DNA of 64,000 nucleotides from Mediterraneibacter glycyrrhizinilyticus (GTDB taxonomy: Bacteria > Bacillota > Clostridia > Lachnospirales > Lachnospiraceae). Shown here one piece after another: positions 1 to 8,985 of this stretch. How positions within the stretch are numbered: the first letter of the stretch is position 1; each line of letters starts with the position of its first letter. A program made the position numbers and the translations under genes. Where the stretch lies: contig NZ_JACJLR010000002.1 of the NCBI RefSeq assembly GCF_016902345.1, positions 124,001 through 188,000 on the forward strand, in the 5' to 3' direction. The notes under the pieces are model-generated. The model saw only the letters and a list, made by a program, of their open reading frames with translations. It made no database searches and was not told where the DNA came from.

Positions 1-1
1 T

Positions 2-1477
2 GCTATGGGAAATTCCTGTGGTGCAATGCACAAATACACGGATCTTACTGACACAGAACCTCTTTATCAGGGGGGATTTATCTGGGATTATATCGATCAG
101 ACACTCTACAAAAAGGACCGCTACGGAAAAGAATTCCAGGCATACGGCGGAGATTTCGGCGAACGTCCGACAGATTACGAGTTCAGTGCAAATGGTATTG
201 TCTATGGAGGAGAGAGAGAAGCTTCCCCGAAGATGCAGGAGGTGAAGTTTAACTATCAGAACATTACCGCGGAAGTAGGGCGGGAAAATGTACGTGTGGT
301 GAATAAGAACCTCTTTGTCAATACAGACACCTTTGACTGCGTTGTGACGGTAGAGCGGGATGGAAAACTGATCCGTGAGGCTTTCCTTGAGACAGATGTG
401 GAGCCCCTTAGTGAGAAGACCTATGCGCTGCCGCTGCCTGAGGAGAAGAAGGCAGGGGAGTATGCGGTCACAGTATCCTTCCGGCTTAAGGAGGACAAGA
501 TCTGGGCAAAGGCAGGCCATGAGGTCGCATTCGGACAGTATGTCTACACAGTAGAAGGGGAGAAAAAATCCTGTGACAGAGAGATCGAAGTGATCCGGAG
601 CACACATAATATCGGTGTCCGGGGAGAGCACTTTGAGGTGATATTCTCCGGGCTCAACGGTGGTCTTGCCTCCTATAAATATGCCGGGAAAGAGATGATG
701 GAGATGATCCCGAAGCCGAATTTCTGGAGAGCTCCTACAGACAATGACAACGGCAATCATATGCCGGCAAGATATGCGCAGTGGAAGATCGCAAGCCTTT
801 ATGCGACGCACAAAGACTACCGGGAGAACACATATGCGACGATCATCAAACCGGAACTGGAGGTAAACGGCAATACAGCAACTGTGACCTTTACCTACCT
901 GCTCCCGACCATCCCGGAAAGCAAGTGCACTCTGTCTTACGAAGTGGACGGAGACGGAAAAGTGAAGACCACACTTTCCTATGATCCGGTAAAAGAACTG
1001 GGAGATATGCCCGAGTTCGGCGTGATGTTCAAGCTCAATGCAGACTATGACCATCTGGAATGGTACGGAATGGGACCGGAAGAGACTTATGCGGACAGAC
1101 AGAGAGGTGCAAAACTCGGAATTTACCGGAATCTGGTGAAAGAGAATGTGGCGTCCTATATTGTGCCGCAGGAATGCGGGGCAAAAATTGGCGTTCGCTA
1201 CGCAAAAGTGACAGACCGCAAAGGCAGAGGCATGCTCTTCGAGATGGATGAAAAGAGCGGACCGATGATGTTCTCTGCCCTGCCGTACACACCTCATGAG
1301 ATGGAAAATGCAAGACATCCCTATGAACTTCCTGAAGTACACTATACGGTGGTACGCGCAGCGCTGGGACAGATGGGTATTGCAGGCGATGACAGCTGGG
1401 GAGCGCCGACGCATCCGGAATATCTGCTGAAAGCGGATGAAAAGATGGAATTCTCCTTCTCTTTTAAGGGAATCTGA
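2..1477 (+). CDS. lacZ: beta-galactosidase, GH2 family (C-terminal part)
   Basis: Hydrolyses terminal beta-galactosides, releasing galactose for the Leloir genes in this window. The frame is already open at the left edge; the first visible residues (AMGNSCGAMHKY) match the GH2 stretch just after the catalytic acid/base of LacZ, so the sugar-binding, immunoglobulin-like and most of the barrel domains lie outside. What remains is the barrel end (GGFIWDYIDQ), the linker domain and the beta-galactosidase small-chain domain, marked by NFWRAPTDNDNG, YGMGPEETYADR and PQECG. It ends normally at a TGA followed by a good terminator. No signal peptide can be judged. Other GH2 activities on beta-galactosides are possible, but the small-chain domain favours LacZ type. 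Confidence 0.9.
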   Translation, partial: AMGNSCGAMHKYTDLTDTEPLYQGGFIWDYIDQTLYKKDRYGKEFQAYGGDFGERPTDYEFSANGIVYGGEREASPKMQEVKFNYQNITAEVGRENVRVVNKNLFVNTDTFDCVVTVERDGKLIREAFLETDVEPLSEKTYALPLPEEKKAGEYAVTVSFRLKEDKIWAKAGHEVAFGQYVYTVEGEKKSCDREIEVIRSTHNIGVRGEHFEVIFSGLNGGLASYKYAGKEMMEMIPKPNFWRAPTDNDNGNHMPARYAQWKIASLYATHKDYRENTYATIIKPELEVNGNTATVTFTYLLPTIPESKCTLSYEVDGDGKVKTTLSYDPVKELGDMPEFGVMFKLNADYDHLEWYGMGPEETYADRQRGAKLGIYRNLVKENVASYIVPQECGAKIGVRYAKVTDRKGRGMLFEMDEKSGPMMFSALPYTPHEMENARHPYELPEVHYTVVRAALGQMGIAGDDSWGAPTHPEYLLKADEKMEFSFSFKGI

Positions 1478-1519
1478 GCCGTTCCGTTTGACTGCGGATC
1501 AAAATATAAGAGTTTAATG

Positions 1520-1553
1520 AAAAGCACATCTTCAAAGCGAAGGTGTGCTTTTC
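1520..1553 (+). terminator. Rho-independent terminator after beta-galactosidase
   Basis: A 14-bp stem (AAAAGCACATCTTC with GAAGGTGTGCTTTT, one G:T pair) and 5-nt loop, ending in a short T run, 42 nt after the beta-galactosidase stop. It separates that gene from the surface-protein gene. Confidence 0.8.
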
Positions 1554-1625
1554 TGCGCTGTATGTCATGTTTGAAAATGCAATACAGAGGTTCTTCCATG
1601 CACTGTTTTTGTTGAGCGGAGATTG

Positions 1626-1631
1626 TATAAT
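1626..1631 (+). promoter_or_regulatory. possible -10 box of surface-protein gene
   Basis: A perfect TATAAT about 85 nt before the surface-protein start. The hexamer 17 nt upstream (CTGTTT) is a poor -35, so this is a weak or activator-dependent promoter at best. Confidence 0.3.
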
Positions 1632-1714
1632 ATGTAATATATTCGGACGCAGTTCTCTTTAAAATTGGTGAAATCTCCCAATTGGAGAAAGCGGAATGGA
1701 AGAGGAGGATGGAA

Positions 1715-2383
1715 ATGTTGGGAAAAAGATTGAAAAAGCAGGGGATCGCACTGGCCTTATCCGTCATTTTGGCTTCGGGCGGCCTGGGGGCACTTGTGCC
1801 GGCCTATGAGGCAGAGGCGGAGGAATCCTACGGGACGGCATCGGAGGTGCCGTCTTATGAAGGACGTCCGTCAGTACACGATTACGGCAAATCCGGAGAT
1901 GACCCGGAGACAGCGGAAGATGAATCGGCGATCGTGGCGAATGACGATCTCATGAAATCAGCGTCATATCAGGAATCGACCAAGTATGACCTGAAGGCAA
2001 ACGGAACCGACGTATCTGTATATAAGTATCAGAAGCAGGCAGATCCGGGACAGTATTACCACATGGATATTGCAAGATTTTCTTCGGATGACACACAGCC
2101 GGTTTTTGAAGTCACATTGACGGATGGATCCACGATCGACAGTGTGACGGTATATCCTGAGAGATATTATCCGCAGGATGCTCTTTTCATCAGCGATGAT
2201 AAAAAGACGCTTACCTTCCAGATGTCTGAGGGGCTTCGATACTGTATCGTCAATATCAATGGGACGGAGAAAGATACGGACGGCAAGCCCCAGCTTGCGA
2301 TCATCAATGACCCGACGGAAACAGACAAGCCAGATGTTGATGCGGAGAATGTACTGAACTTTAAGGAATTCTCTGACAATTAA
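1715..2383 (+). CDS. N-terminal fragment of a secreted surface protein (frame broken at its end)
   Basis: Start chosen at the ATG lying 6 nt after AGGAGG; an ATG 6 nt earlier abuts the Shine-Dalgarno. The product begins with a signal peptide (GKRLKKQGIALALSVILASG, then an alanine-rich cleavage region), followed by an acidic linker and a beta-sandwich domain (about residues 85-205) of the kind that precedes beta-helix glycanases, with VTVYPERYYPQDALF and LRYCIVNING. The frame stops at TAA in FKEFSDN*, but the +2 frame reads on without a stop as LKGYGSNGGGGGLSI into the next coding fragment. I read the two as one broken gene. The expected catalytic beta-helix between them is largely missing. 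Exact substrate unknown. Confidence 0.7.
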   Translation: MLGKRLKKQGIALALSVILASGGLGALVPAYEAEAEESYGTASEVPSYEGRPSVHDYGKSGDDPETAEDESAIVANDDLMKSASYQESTKYDLKANGTDVSVYKYQKQADPGQYYHMDIARFSSDDTQPVFEVTLTDGSTIDSVTVYPERYYPQDALFISDDKKTLTFQMSEGLRYCIVNINGTEKDTDGKPQLAIINDPTETDKPDVDAENVLNFKEFSDN

Positions 2384-2424
2384 AGGGATATGGCTCGAAC
2401 GGCGGCGGAGGCGGACTCTCTATC

Positions 2425-4761
2425 ATGAACGGCAGGAGCGGCAGCTATCCGAACTATCAGAACCTGGTGTTTAAGAACTGTTCCTTTACATCGACAGAGG
2501 GGGACAGTGCTGTATTCCCGAATGGGAATGATACGACAAACTTTTATCCCGAGAACATTACCCTTTCCAACTGCTGGTTTAAAGATCCGGATACTCCCTT
2601 CTCATTTAACAGTATCCAGAACGCCACAGTCGAAGATCTGTATCTGGGAGGAAAGCTTGTAGAATACACCAGTCAGGTCAACCTGACGGTGGATGAGAGT
2701 GTAGAAAATTTTACATTTACAGCAAACGGGAAAGATCTGACAGAGAATGAACTTCCGGAGATCACTTACCCCGCAGATACAGTCAACGCATATGTGGGGA
2801 ATCCGCTGATCTTTTATGTAAAGGCGGAGGATCCGGACGGAGATGATGTCACATACGAAGAGGCTGATGTAAGTGCCATGGATGGAGCGGAATTTGACGC
2901 TGAGAAGGGGAGATTTTCCTGGATCCCGTCAGAGGAAGACAACGGAAAAGCTTATGAAGTCACATTCAGCGCACACGATTACACCGGGCAGACTGTCAGT
3001 AAGACAGTAAGGATCCGTGTTGGAGAAGCGGTCAACGATCTGAGAGAGTATGCAGTGTCCGAGGACGCACATGTCCAGTCATGGGACGATGGCGAAAGAA
3101 ACAGAACTTATGGAGAACGGGGATATATCACAATGTCCCTGATCAGCGGAAATGGAGTGATGGGCGAAAAATATGACGGAACGGGTGGAAGTAAGGATGG
3201 AAAGATTTCCTACCTTAAATTTGATCTGTCAGAAATAAATACATTTTCGGATCAGTTTGATAAAGCTGAACTGGAACTGACTCTGATCGGACCGCGCCGC
3301 AATACTGCAGTCAATACAGAAGATTCGATCAATATCGCGGCAGTGGACGGGGAGTGGAGTGAAGATTCGATCACCTGGAATACTAAGCCCGGCTTTGACG
3401 AAGAGAGTCTGATACAGTCCGCAGCGTTTAATCTTGGCGAGAATTACGGTGATGCGAACAAAAATAATTCAACCAATACCGATATCGTGGTCAACGGGGC
3501 AAAAGTAACGGTGGATATCACGGAACTTGTAAGAGAAGCGATCGGCGAAGGAAAGGACAGCCTGTCACTGGCTCTTTGCGAGACCGGGAGCAAGGAAATT
3601 TACTTTGTGAGTAAGGAGGGCGCGGCAGGACTTTTGAAGAACGCATCCTCCGATATGGTTCCAAAACTTAAGGTAAATATTCCGGTCTCTCTTGCCATCG
3701 AGGGAGATGATTCCATGACGATCCTGGAAGGACAGGCCGGTGAGTCCAACAGTTTTGCACTGAAAGGGACAGGTCCGTTCACCGTTACGCTGACAGGAGA
3801 TACGGCTGACGGCAAGATCACATGGAATGACGAGACCTGTCAGATCATGGTCGGGGAAGGGCTCGGCAAAGGGACCTACAATCTTGTCCTGAATGTGGAA
3901 GACCAGAACGGAAACAAAAAGGAGCACAGCTTTGTTCTGAATGTGGAAGAAGATCAGGCCCTCACAGAGGCGAGGGAAGCTCTGCAGAAAGCGTATGATG
4001 CTTATAAAGATACAGAAAACGAGAATTATACGGATGAGACTTGGGAGGCATTTGCGGAAGCACTGAAGAACGCAGAAAACGTACTGGGAAATGCATCGGC
4101 ATCGAAAGACGAGCTGACTGCGGCGAAGGATGCGCTGATCACAGCGTATGGATCGCTGGCTCAGAAAGAGCCGGAGGAACCGGAAGAGCCGGATCCGGGA
4201 GAGAAGGAGTATGAGATCACAGAGGGTGCGGACAGCGTCTGGACAGCAGGAGAGGACGCCGGATTGACAATAAAAGTGGACGCGGAGAGAGACAAATTTG
4301 TGGACGTAACAGTGGATGGAACTACTGTGGATGAGGACAATTATACTGTGGAGGACAGTGCAATGGCCATTACGTTTGCAGAGGAGTATCTCGCATCACT
4401 CGGCGAGGGCATCCATACGATCAGGATCCGCTTTACGGATGGCTATGCCCAGACTGATCTGACGATAAAGGAAAGCGGGAAGCCGGAGGAACCCGGCGAT
4501 CCACAGGACCCGTCGGGTCCGGAAGATCCGTCAGACCCGCAGGATCCGACTGATACGAAAGACCCGTCTGATTCAGGAAAACCATCTGGCGACAGCAGGA
4601 AAGACGTCAGCACGACCGGGAAAAACAGCGGCACCGACAACGGTGCTCCCAAGACCGGCGACCAGTCCGCCGTACCTGTGGCGGCAGGGGCTGTGATCCT
4701 GTCTCTGGCAGCGGTCCTTGCGGTGCTGGCAGTAAGATATAATAGGACAAAACAAAGATAA
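2425..4761 (+). CDS. C-terminal fragment of a sortase-anchored multi-domain surface protein
   Basis: The other half of the broken gene starting at 1715. Order of parts: a last few beta-helix rungs (LVFKNCSFTS, ITLSNCWFKD); a cadherin/Ig-like domain (about residues 110-195, YVKAEDPDGDDVTYE); a DNRLRE/CBM-like beta-sandwich (about 200-425, SYLKFDLSE, DSITWNTKP, VDITELVREA); a bacterial Ig-like segment; a FIVAR helical module (about 515-585); a further beta domain; a Pro/Asp/Ser repeat; and an APKTGD sorting signal with hydrophobic segment and basic tail (AVRYNRTKQR). Such architecture is typical of cell-wall-bound carbohydrate-active proteins. The internal ATG at 2425 lacks a convincing ribosome site, so independent translation is doubtful. 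Confidence 0.75.
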   Translation: MNGRSGSYPNYQNLVFKNCSFTSTEGDSAVFPNGNDTTNFYPENITLSNCWFKDPDTPFSFNSIQNATVEDLYLGGKLVEYTSQVNLTVDESVENFTFTANGKDLTENELPEITYPADTVNAYVGNPLIFYVKAEDPDGDDVTYEEADVSAMDGAEFDAEKGRFSWIPSEEDNGKAYEVTFSAHDYTGQTVSKTVRIRVGEAVNDLREYAVSEDAHVQSWDDGERNRTYGERGYITMSLISGNGVMGEKYDGTGGSKDGKISYLKFDLSEINTFSDQFDKAELELTLIGPRRNTAVNTEDSINIAAVDGEWSEDSITWNTKPGFDEESLIQSAAFNLGENYGDANKNNSTNTDIVVNGAKVTVDITELVREAIGEGKDSLSLALCETGSKEIYFVSKEGAAGLLKNASSDMVPKLKVNIPVSLAIEGDDSMTILEGQAGESNSFALKGTGPFTVTLTGDTADGKITWNDETCQIMVGEGLGKGTYNLVLNVEDQNGNKKEHSFVLNVEEDQALTEAREALQKAYDAYKDTENENYTDETWEAFAEALKNAENVLGNASASKDELTAAKDALITAYGSLAQKEPEEPEEPDPGEKEYEITEGADSVWTAGEDAGLTIKVDAERDKFVDVTVDGTTVDEDNYTVEDSAMAITFAEEYLASLGEGIHTIRIRFTDGYAQTDLTIKESGKPEEPGDPQDPSGPEDPSDPQDPTDTKDPSDSGKPSGDSRKDVSTTGKNSGTDNGAPKTGDQSAVPVAAGAVILSLAAVLAVLAVRYNRTKQR

Positions 4762-4773
4762 GAGGACACGGAG

Positions 4774-4803
4774 AGGAGAACTCGAGAAAGAGTTCTCCTT
4801 TTC
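4774..4803 (+). terminator. terminator after surface-protein gene
   Basis: Perfect 10-bp stem AGGAGAACTC / GAGTTCTCCT with a 6-nt loop and a short T run, 12 nt after the stop codon. Confidence 0.85.
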
Positions 4804-4884
4804 GTGTATGGAGAAAGATTTTTATATGGCGCAGTCCGCAGGGAGGTGGTACAATGTCTGTGGTATGAAAGCGAGGAACAGGGA

Positions 4885-5822
4885 ATGAAAGAGGAATTAT
4901 CACAGAAAGACAAACAGAATAAGGTGGAATACCGGTATTATGAAATGCCGGTGGATTCTTATGTGCTGCCTCTCCTGGGGAAAGATGGATCACAAATTAT
5001 GGTAAGGATGCTCTTCATTTTCACAATTATCTTGAAATAGGCTACTGTTATTATGGAAAAGGGCGAATCGTAACAGAGGATCAGGTTTTCGACTATGGGG
5101 ATGATACCTTTACGATCATTTCGAAAAATGTGATCCACCGGACCTGGAGCAACCCGGAGAGAATTGAGCGGTGGGAGTATCTGTTCATTGATACGGATCA
5201 TTTTTTTGAATATTTCTATCGTGATGATCACAGCTCCATGGACATTTTGCTGAGAGAGAGGCTCGAGAAAAACTGCAGGGTCTTTTCAGCGGAAGAGGAG
5301 CCGAAAACCGCGGCGCTGATCCGTCTGATACTGGATGAAGCGCGGAACAGGAAAAGCTTTTATAAGGAAAGCATAAAAGGATTTCTTCAGGCGCTGCTTG
5401 TCATGGCGGCGAGGATTTCCGGACCGGGACAGGAAACGTCGGATGAACCGGAACCGGAACGCAAAGAGAATCGGCTCGGTGTGGTGCTGGAATATATATC
5501 CACACACTATCCGGAAAATATCTGCATTTCGGATCTTGCCGGCCTGTGCCACATAAGTGAGACACATCTCAGAAGGCTGTTTCAGGATATGATGAATATC
5601 TCTCCGGTAGAATATATCAATCTGGTGAGGATACAGGCAGCATGTCACGCGCTGAGAACGACCCAAAAGACGATTGACGAGATCCGTATGGAAGTGGGAT
5701 TTGACACAGCTTCTACTTTCAATAGAAATTTTAAAAAGCTTGTGAAAATGTCACCCCAGGAGTGGAGGAAAAGGAAAGCAGAAAAAGCAGATTATAATAT
5801 CTCAATTTATAAGGGCTGGTAG
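4885..5822 (+). pseudogene. AraC-family transcriptional regulator, interrupted by a single-base frameshift
   Basis: Starts at the ATG of MKEELSQKDKQNK and reads to PLLGKDGSQ, then falls into a stop at 5038. Adding one base to the GGGG run at 4977-4980 restores PLLGERWITNYG followed by KDALHFHNYLEIGYCYYGKG, the classic cupin start of AraC sensors, and joins the frame that continues to 5822. The repaired protein would be about 312 residues: an N-terminal cupin (roughly 15-150) and two C-terminal helix-turn-helix motifs (roughly 210-300; ISDLAGLCHISETHLRRLF and TIDEIRMEVGFDTASTFNRNF). It lies 39 nt before the nucleotidyltransferase gene and may have regulated nearby sugar genes. Either a natural mutation or a homopolymer sequencing error. 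Confidence 0.85.
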
Positions 5823-5861
5823 GTGCCGGCTTTTAAAATAAAACAAATGGAGGTAACAGAG

Positions 5862-6791
5862 ATGAAAAAACCAGTTTTAGTCATCATGGCAGCAGGAATG
5901 GGGAGCCGTTATGGGGGACTGAAGCAGATCGACCCGGTGGATAAAGAAGGGCATATCATCATGGATTTCTCAATCTATGATGCAAAGCGGGCAGGATTTG
6001 AGAAAGTCGTGTTTATCATCAAGAGAGAAAATGAGAAAGATTTTAAAGAAGCAGTGGGGGAAAGAATGGAACAGGTCATGGACGTGGCCTATGTGTTCCA
6101 GGATATCGACAATATCCCGGAAGGATTTCAGGTGCCGGAAGACCGCGTCAAACCCTGGGGGACCGCGCATGCAGTTCTGAGCGCGATGGATGAGGTGGAT
6201 GGTCCATTTGCGGTGATCAACGCAGATGACTACTACGGGCGCCATGCTTTTCAGGCGATCTACGATTATCTGACCACCCATGAAGATGATGACAAATACC
6301 GGTACACAATGGTGGGATACAGACTGAAGAACACAGTGACAGACAATGGTCATGTGTCGAGGGGAATCTGTGAGCTGGATTCAGAAAAACAGCTTGTGGC
6401 GATCAATGAGAGGACGAGGATCGAGAAAAGGGATGGAGGCATCGCCTACTCTGAGGACGACGGTGAGACCTGGAATCAGCTTGACCCGGATACGCTCGTC
6501 TCCATGAACATGTGGGGGTTCACACACAGCATCCTGGATGAGATCAAGACAGGATTTTCAACATTCCTCAAAAAGGGGCTGGAGGAAAATCCGATGAAGT
6601 GCGAATATTATCTTCCCTCTGTGGTGAGCGATCTTCTGGCAGAGGACCGCGCTGCCGTTACCGTGCTTGAATCTGAAGACAAATGGTACGGTGTGACATA
6701 CAAAGAGGATAAACCGGTGGTTGTTGCTGCGATACAGACTCTGAAGGAGGAAGGCGTATATCCGCAGAAACTGTGGGAGAACGAAGACTGA
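5862..6791 (+). CDS. sugar-phosphate nucleotidyltransferase family protein
   Basis: 309 residues; start set by GGAGG 7 nt before ATG. The N-terminus has the nucleotidyltransferase signature MAAGMGSRYGGLKQ (residues 9-22), and the metal-binding region appears as NADDYYGR (about 118-125). This fold transfers a nucleotide onto a sugar 1-phosphate. Position directly before galE, in a window that also has galT and galK, suggests a role in making or recycling UDP- or dTDP-hexoses, for example a UDP-sugar pyrophosphorylase, but the substrate cannot be fixed from sequence. Soluble; no signal peptide or membrane segment seen. Confidence 0.8.
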   Translation: MKKPVLVIMAAGMGSRYGGLKQIDPVDKEGHIIMDFSIYDAKRAGFEKVVFIIKRENEKDFKEAVGERMEQVMDVAYVFQDIDNIPEGFQVPEDRVKPWGTAHAVLSAMDEVDGPFAVINADDYYGRHAFQAIYDYLTTHEDDDKYRYTMVGYRLKNTVTDNGHVSRGICELDSEKQLVAINERTRIEKRDGGIAYSEDDGETWNQLDPDTLVSMNMWGFTHSILDEIKTGFSTFLKKGLEENPMKCEYYLPSVVSDLLAEDRAAVTVLESEDKWYGVTYKEDKPVVVAAIQTLKEEGVYPQKLWENED

Positions 6792-6871
6792 CACAGCTTT
6801 ATTTCGGAAAAGTATGCAACATTTTTACCAAAAGATGGGATAAAAGTATAAAGAAGTTTATACGCCGCTGT

Positions 6872-6879
6872 GCTATACT
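6872..6879 (+). promoter_or_regulatory. extended -10 promoter upstream of galE
   Basis: GCTATACT is part of TGCTATACT, an extended -10 (TGn + TATACT), 88 nt before the galE start. The -35 (AAGAAG) is poor, as extended -10 promoters allow. It would let galE be expressed apart from the preceding gene. Confidence 0.45.
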
Positions 6880-6967
6880 GTAACCGTAAGCAGATGAGGT
6901 ACATAAAAGTATCCCGCGCTTATCAGAAGCCAAACCGATCATAACAACAGTTGAAGGAGGAAATGAT

Positions 6968-7984
6968 ATGTCTATTTTAGTAACCGGAGGAGCCGGATTC
7001 ATCGGAAGCCATACATGTGTGGAACTGCTCAATGCAGGATATGATGTGGTCGTAGTAGACAACCTGTACAATGCTTCCCCGAAAGCGCTCGAGAGAGTAA
7101 AAGAGATCACAGGGAAAGATCTGAAGTTCTATGAGGCAGATATACGCGACCGTGAGGCGCTCAATGAAGTGTTTGACAAGGAAGAGGTTGAATCTGTTAT
7201 CCATTTTGCGGGACTCAAGGCAGTAGGAGAGTCTGTTGTGAAGCCTCTGGAATATTATGAGAACAACATCGGCGGAACGATCACCCTCTGCGATGTGATG
7301 AGAAATCACGGTGTGAAGAATATCATTTTCAGTTCTTCAGCGACAGTATATGGGGATCCGGCGTTCATCCCGATCACAGAGGAATGCCCGAAGGGAACAT
7401 GTACTAATCCGTACGGCTGGACAAAATGGATGCTGGAGCAGATCCTGACTGACCTGCACACCGCAGATCCGGAGTGGAATGTGGTCCTTCTTCGCTATTT
7501 CAATCCGATCGGCGCTCATAAGAGCGGAAAGATCGGAGAGGATCCGAAGGGAATCCCGAACAACCTGATGCCTTACATCACTCAGGTAGCCATCGGAAAA
7601 CTTGAGTGTCTGGGCGTGTTCGGAAATGACTACGATACACCGGACGGAACCGGAGTCCGCGATTACATCCACGTAGTGGATCTTGCCGTTGGACATGTGC
7701 GCGCGGTTGAAAAGCTGAAAGAAAAAGCAGGCGTATCTGTCTACAACCTGGGAACAGGAAAAGGATATTCTGTTCTTGACATGGTGAAGGCTTTTGAGAA
7801 GGCATGCGGAAAAGAGATCCCTTACCAGATCAAACCGCGCCGTGCCGGAGACATCGCAACATGCTACTGCGATGCTTCCAAGGCGAAGGAAGAGCTTCAC
7901 TGGGAGGCAGAAAGAGGACTGGAAGAGATGTGTGAGGATTCCTGGAGATGGCAGAGCCAGAACCCGAACGGATACAATGACTGA
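6968..7984 (+). CDS. galE: UDP-glucose 4-epimerase
   Basis: Interconverts UDP-galactose and UDP-glucose using bound NAD, the last Leloir step. 338 residues, normal for the family; AAGGAGG lies 8 nt before the ATG. Short-chain dehydrogenase features: GGAGFIG (residues 7-13) for NAD, acidic D31 ending beta-2, the SSSATVYG strand (122-129) and catalytic Y149-x3-K153 (YGWTK, where many family members have YGRTK or YGKSK). The C-terminal sugar-binding part has RYFNPIGAH and [10 protein letters not shown]. galT and galK sit 17 kb away as a separate operon. Followed by a long hairpin rather than a classic T-tailed terminator. Confidence 0.96.
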   Translation: MSILVTGGAGFIGSHTCVELLNAGYDVVVVDNLYNASPKALERVKEITGKDLKFYEADIRDREALNEVFDKEEVESVIHFAGLKAVGESVVKPLEYYENNIGGTITLCDVMRNHGVKNIIFSSSATVYGDPAFIPITEECPKGTCTNPYGWTKWMLEQILTDLHTADPEWNVVLLRYFNPIGAHKSGKIGEDPKGIPNNLMPYITQVAIGKLECLGVFGNDYDTPDGTGVRDYIHVVDLAVGHVRAVEKLKEKAGVSVYNLGTGKGYSVLDMVKAFEKACGKEIPYQIKPRRAGDIATCYCDASKAKEELHWEAERGLEEMCEDSWRWQSQNPNGYND

Positions 7985-8018
7985 TCCGGCTTTGATATGG
8001 CATCCCTGAAATACTGAG

Positions 8019-8116
8019 AGAACTCTGTAGACCGGCTGAGAACAGGTCTTGCAATGGTGCTGCTTTTGGCGCAGCCAGGCACCATTGTAAGGCTTAACAC
8101 CGGTCTGCAGAGTTCT
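8019..8116 (+). repeat. 98-nt imperfect inverted repeat downstream of galE
   Basis: Outer arms of 17 nt (AGAACTCTGTAGACCGG with CCGGTCTGCAGAGTTCT, one G:T pair) enclose a second stem of about 10 bp (GCAATGGTGC with GCACCATTGT). No T run follows, so it may be an RNA processing or stability structure, a Rho-dependent end, or a small palindromic repeat. Confidence 0.7.
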
Positions 8117-8194
8117 GTTCATTTTTACGGTCAATTTTAGAGCTGTATGGCCCATAGAAATGCTTGAAATGTTTTCGGGCTCATCATCCGGTGA

Positions 8195-8223
8195 TTGCCA
8201 GGCTATAATGGATATGCTACACT
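8195..8223 (+). promoter_or_regulatory. sigma-A type promoter for the cysteine-cluster gene
   Basis: TTGCCA, 17-nt spacer, TACACT, with TGC directly before the -10 (extended -10). A start point near 8230 gives a leader of about 75 nt. Confidence 0.6.
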
Positions 8224-8305
8224 GTGTTTGGAAATCAATATATGAAATCTTCAGATGATCCCCGAGAGGGATAAGACAGAGAAGATGGAAAGAGCAGGGG
8301 AGAAG

Positions 8306-8980
8306 ATGAAACGAAACGTTGACCTGAGGGAGATCTCAGATGGAAGACTGTATACAGCGGAGGACATGGTGCGGGCGGACTGCCACGACTGTCAGGGATG
8401 CTCAGCGTGCTGCCATGGCATGGGGACCTCGATCATTCTGGATCCCATGGATATCTGGCGGCTGTACAGAGGGACAGGAATGGATTTCTCAGAACTTGTG
8501 AGCAGGGGATATGTGGAGCTGGGGATCGCCGACGGAATGATCCTGCCGCACCTTAAGATGAGGGAAGAGTCGGACGCGTGCCGCTTTCTGGATCCGGCCG
8601 GGAGATGCTCCGTACATGGATACCGCCCCGGCATCTGCAGGATGTTCCCGCTGGGAAGATACTACGAAGGAGGCGGTTTCCGCTATTTCCTTCAGGTTCA
8701 TGAGTGCAGGAAGAACAACCGGAGTAAGATCAAGATAAAGAAATGGCTTGGCATTCCGAACATAAAGGAATATGAGGGATATATCCGGGATTGGCATGAC
8801 TTTCTTGGACAGTGTGAAAAAGGGCTCACAGAGCTGGATGAGCAGAATGCCCGGACACTTCGGATCTATGTCCTTCGGATTTTCTTTCAGGATCCTTATG
8901 AGGGAGAAGAGAAGGATTTTTATCATGAATTTAGGGAAAGACTGAGAGAGACAGAAGAAAAACTGCAGTTAGGGAGGTAG
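8306..8980 (+). CDS. YkgJ-family cysteine cluster protein (putative Fe/Zn chelator)
   Basis: About 224 residues. The start used, MKRNVDLREISDGRLY, matches how this family begins and follows AGGGGAG; an in-frame ATG at 8255 lacks a ribosome site. The signature is CHDCQGCSACC near residues 26-36, with more cysteines at CRFLDPAGRCSVHGYRPGIC and HEC, giving the full YkgJ (UPF0153) set thought to bind a metal or Fe-S centre. No biochemical function is known. Soluble. It ends 5 nt before the following membrane-protein gene, so the two are probably one operon. Confidence 0.85.
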   Translation: MKRNVDLREISDGRLYTAEDMVRADCHDCQGCSACCHGMGTSIILDPMDIWRLYRGTGMDFSELVSRGYVELGIADGMILPHLKMREESDACRFLDPAGRCSVHGYRPGICRMFPLGRYYEGGGFRYFLQVHECRKNNRSKIKIKKWLGIPNIKEYEGYIRDWHDFLGQCEKGLTELDEQNARTLRIYVLRIFFQDPYEGEEKDFYHEFRERLRETEEKLQLGR

Positions 8981-8985
8981 AAGAT

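Noticed and set aside
8019-8116. Riboswitch or CRISPR repeat
   Set aside because: Single hairpin unit, located after a gene rather than before one, with no spacer-repeat periodicity and no known aptamer core.
7337-8155. 272-codon minus-strand frame over galE and its downstream hairpin
   Set aside because: Antisense of galE; no motif; starts inside a non-coding hairpin region.
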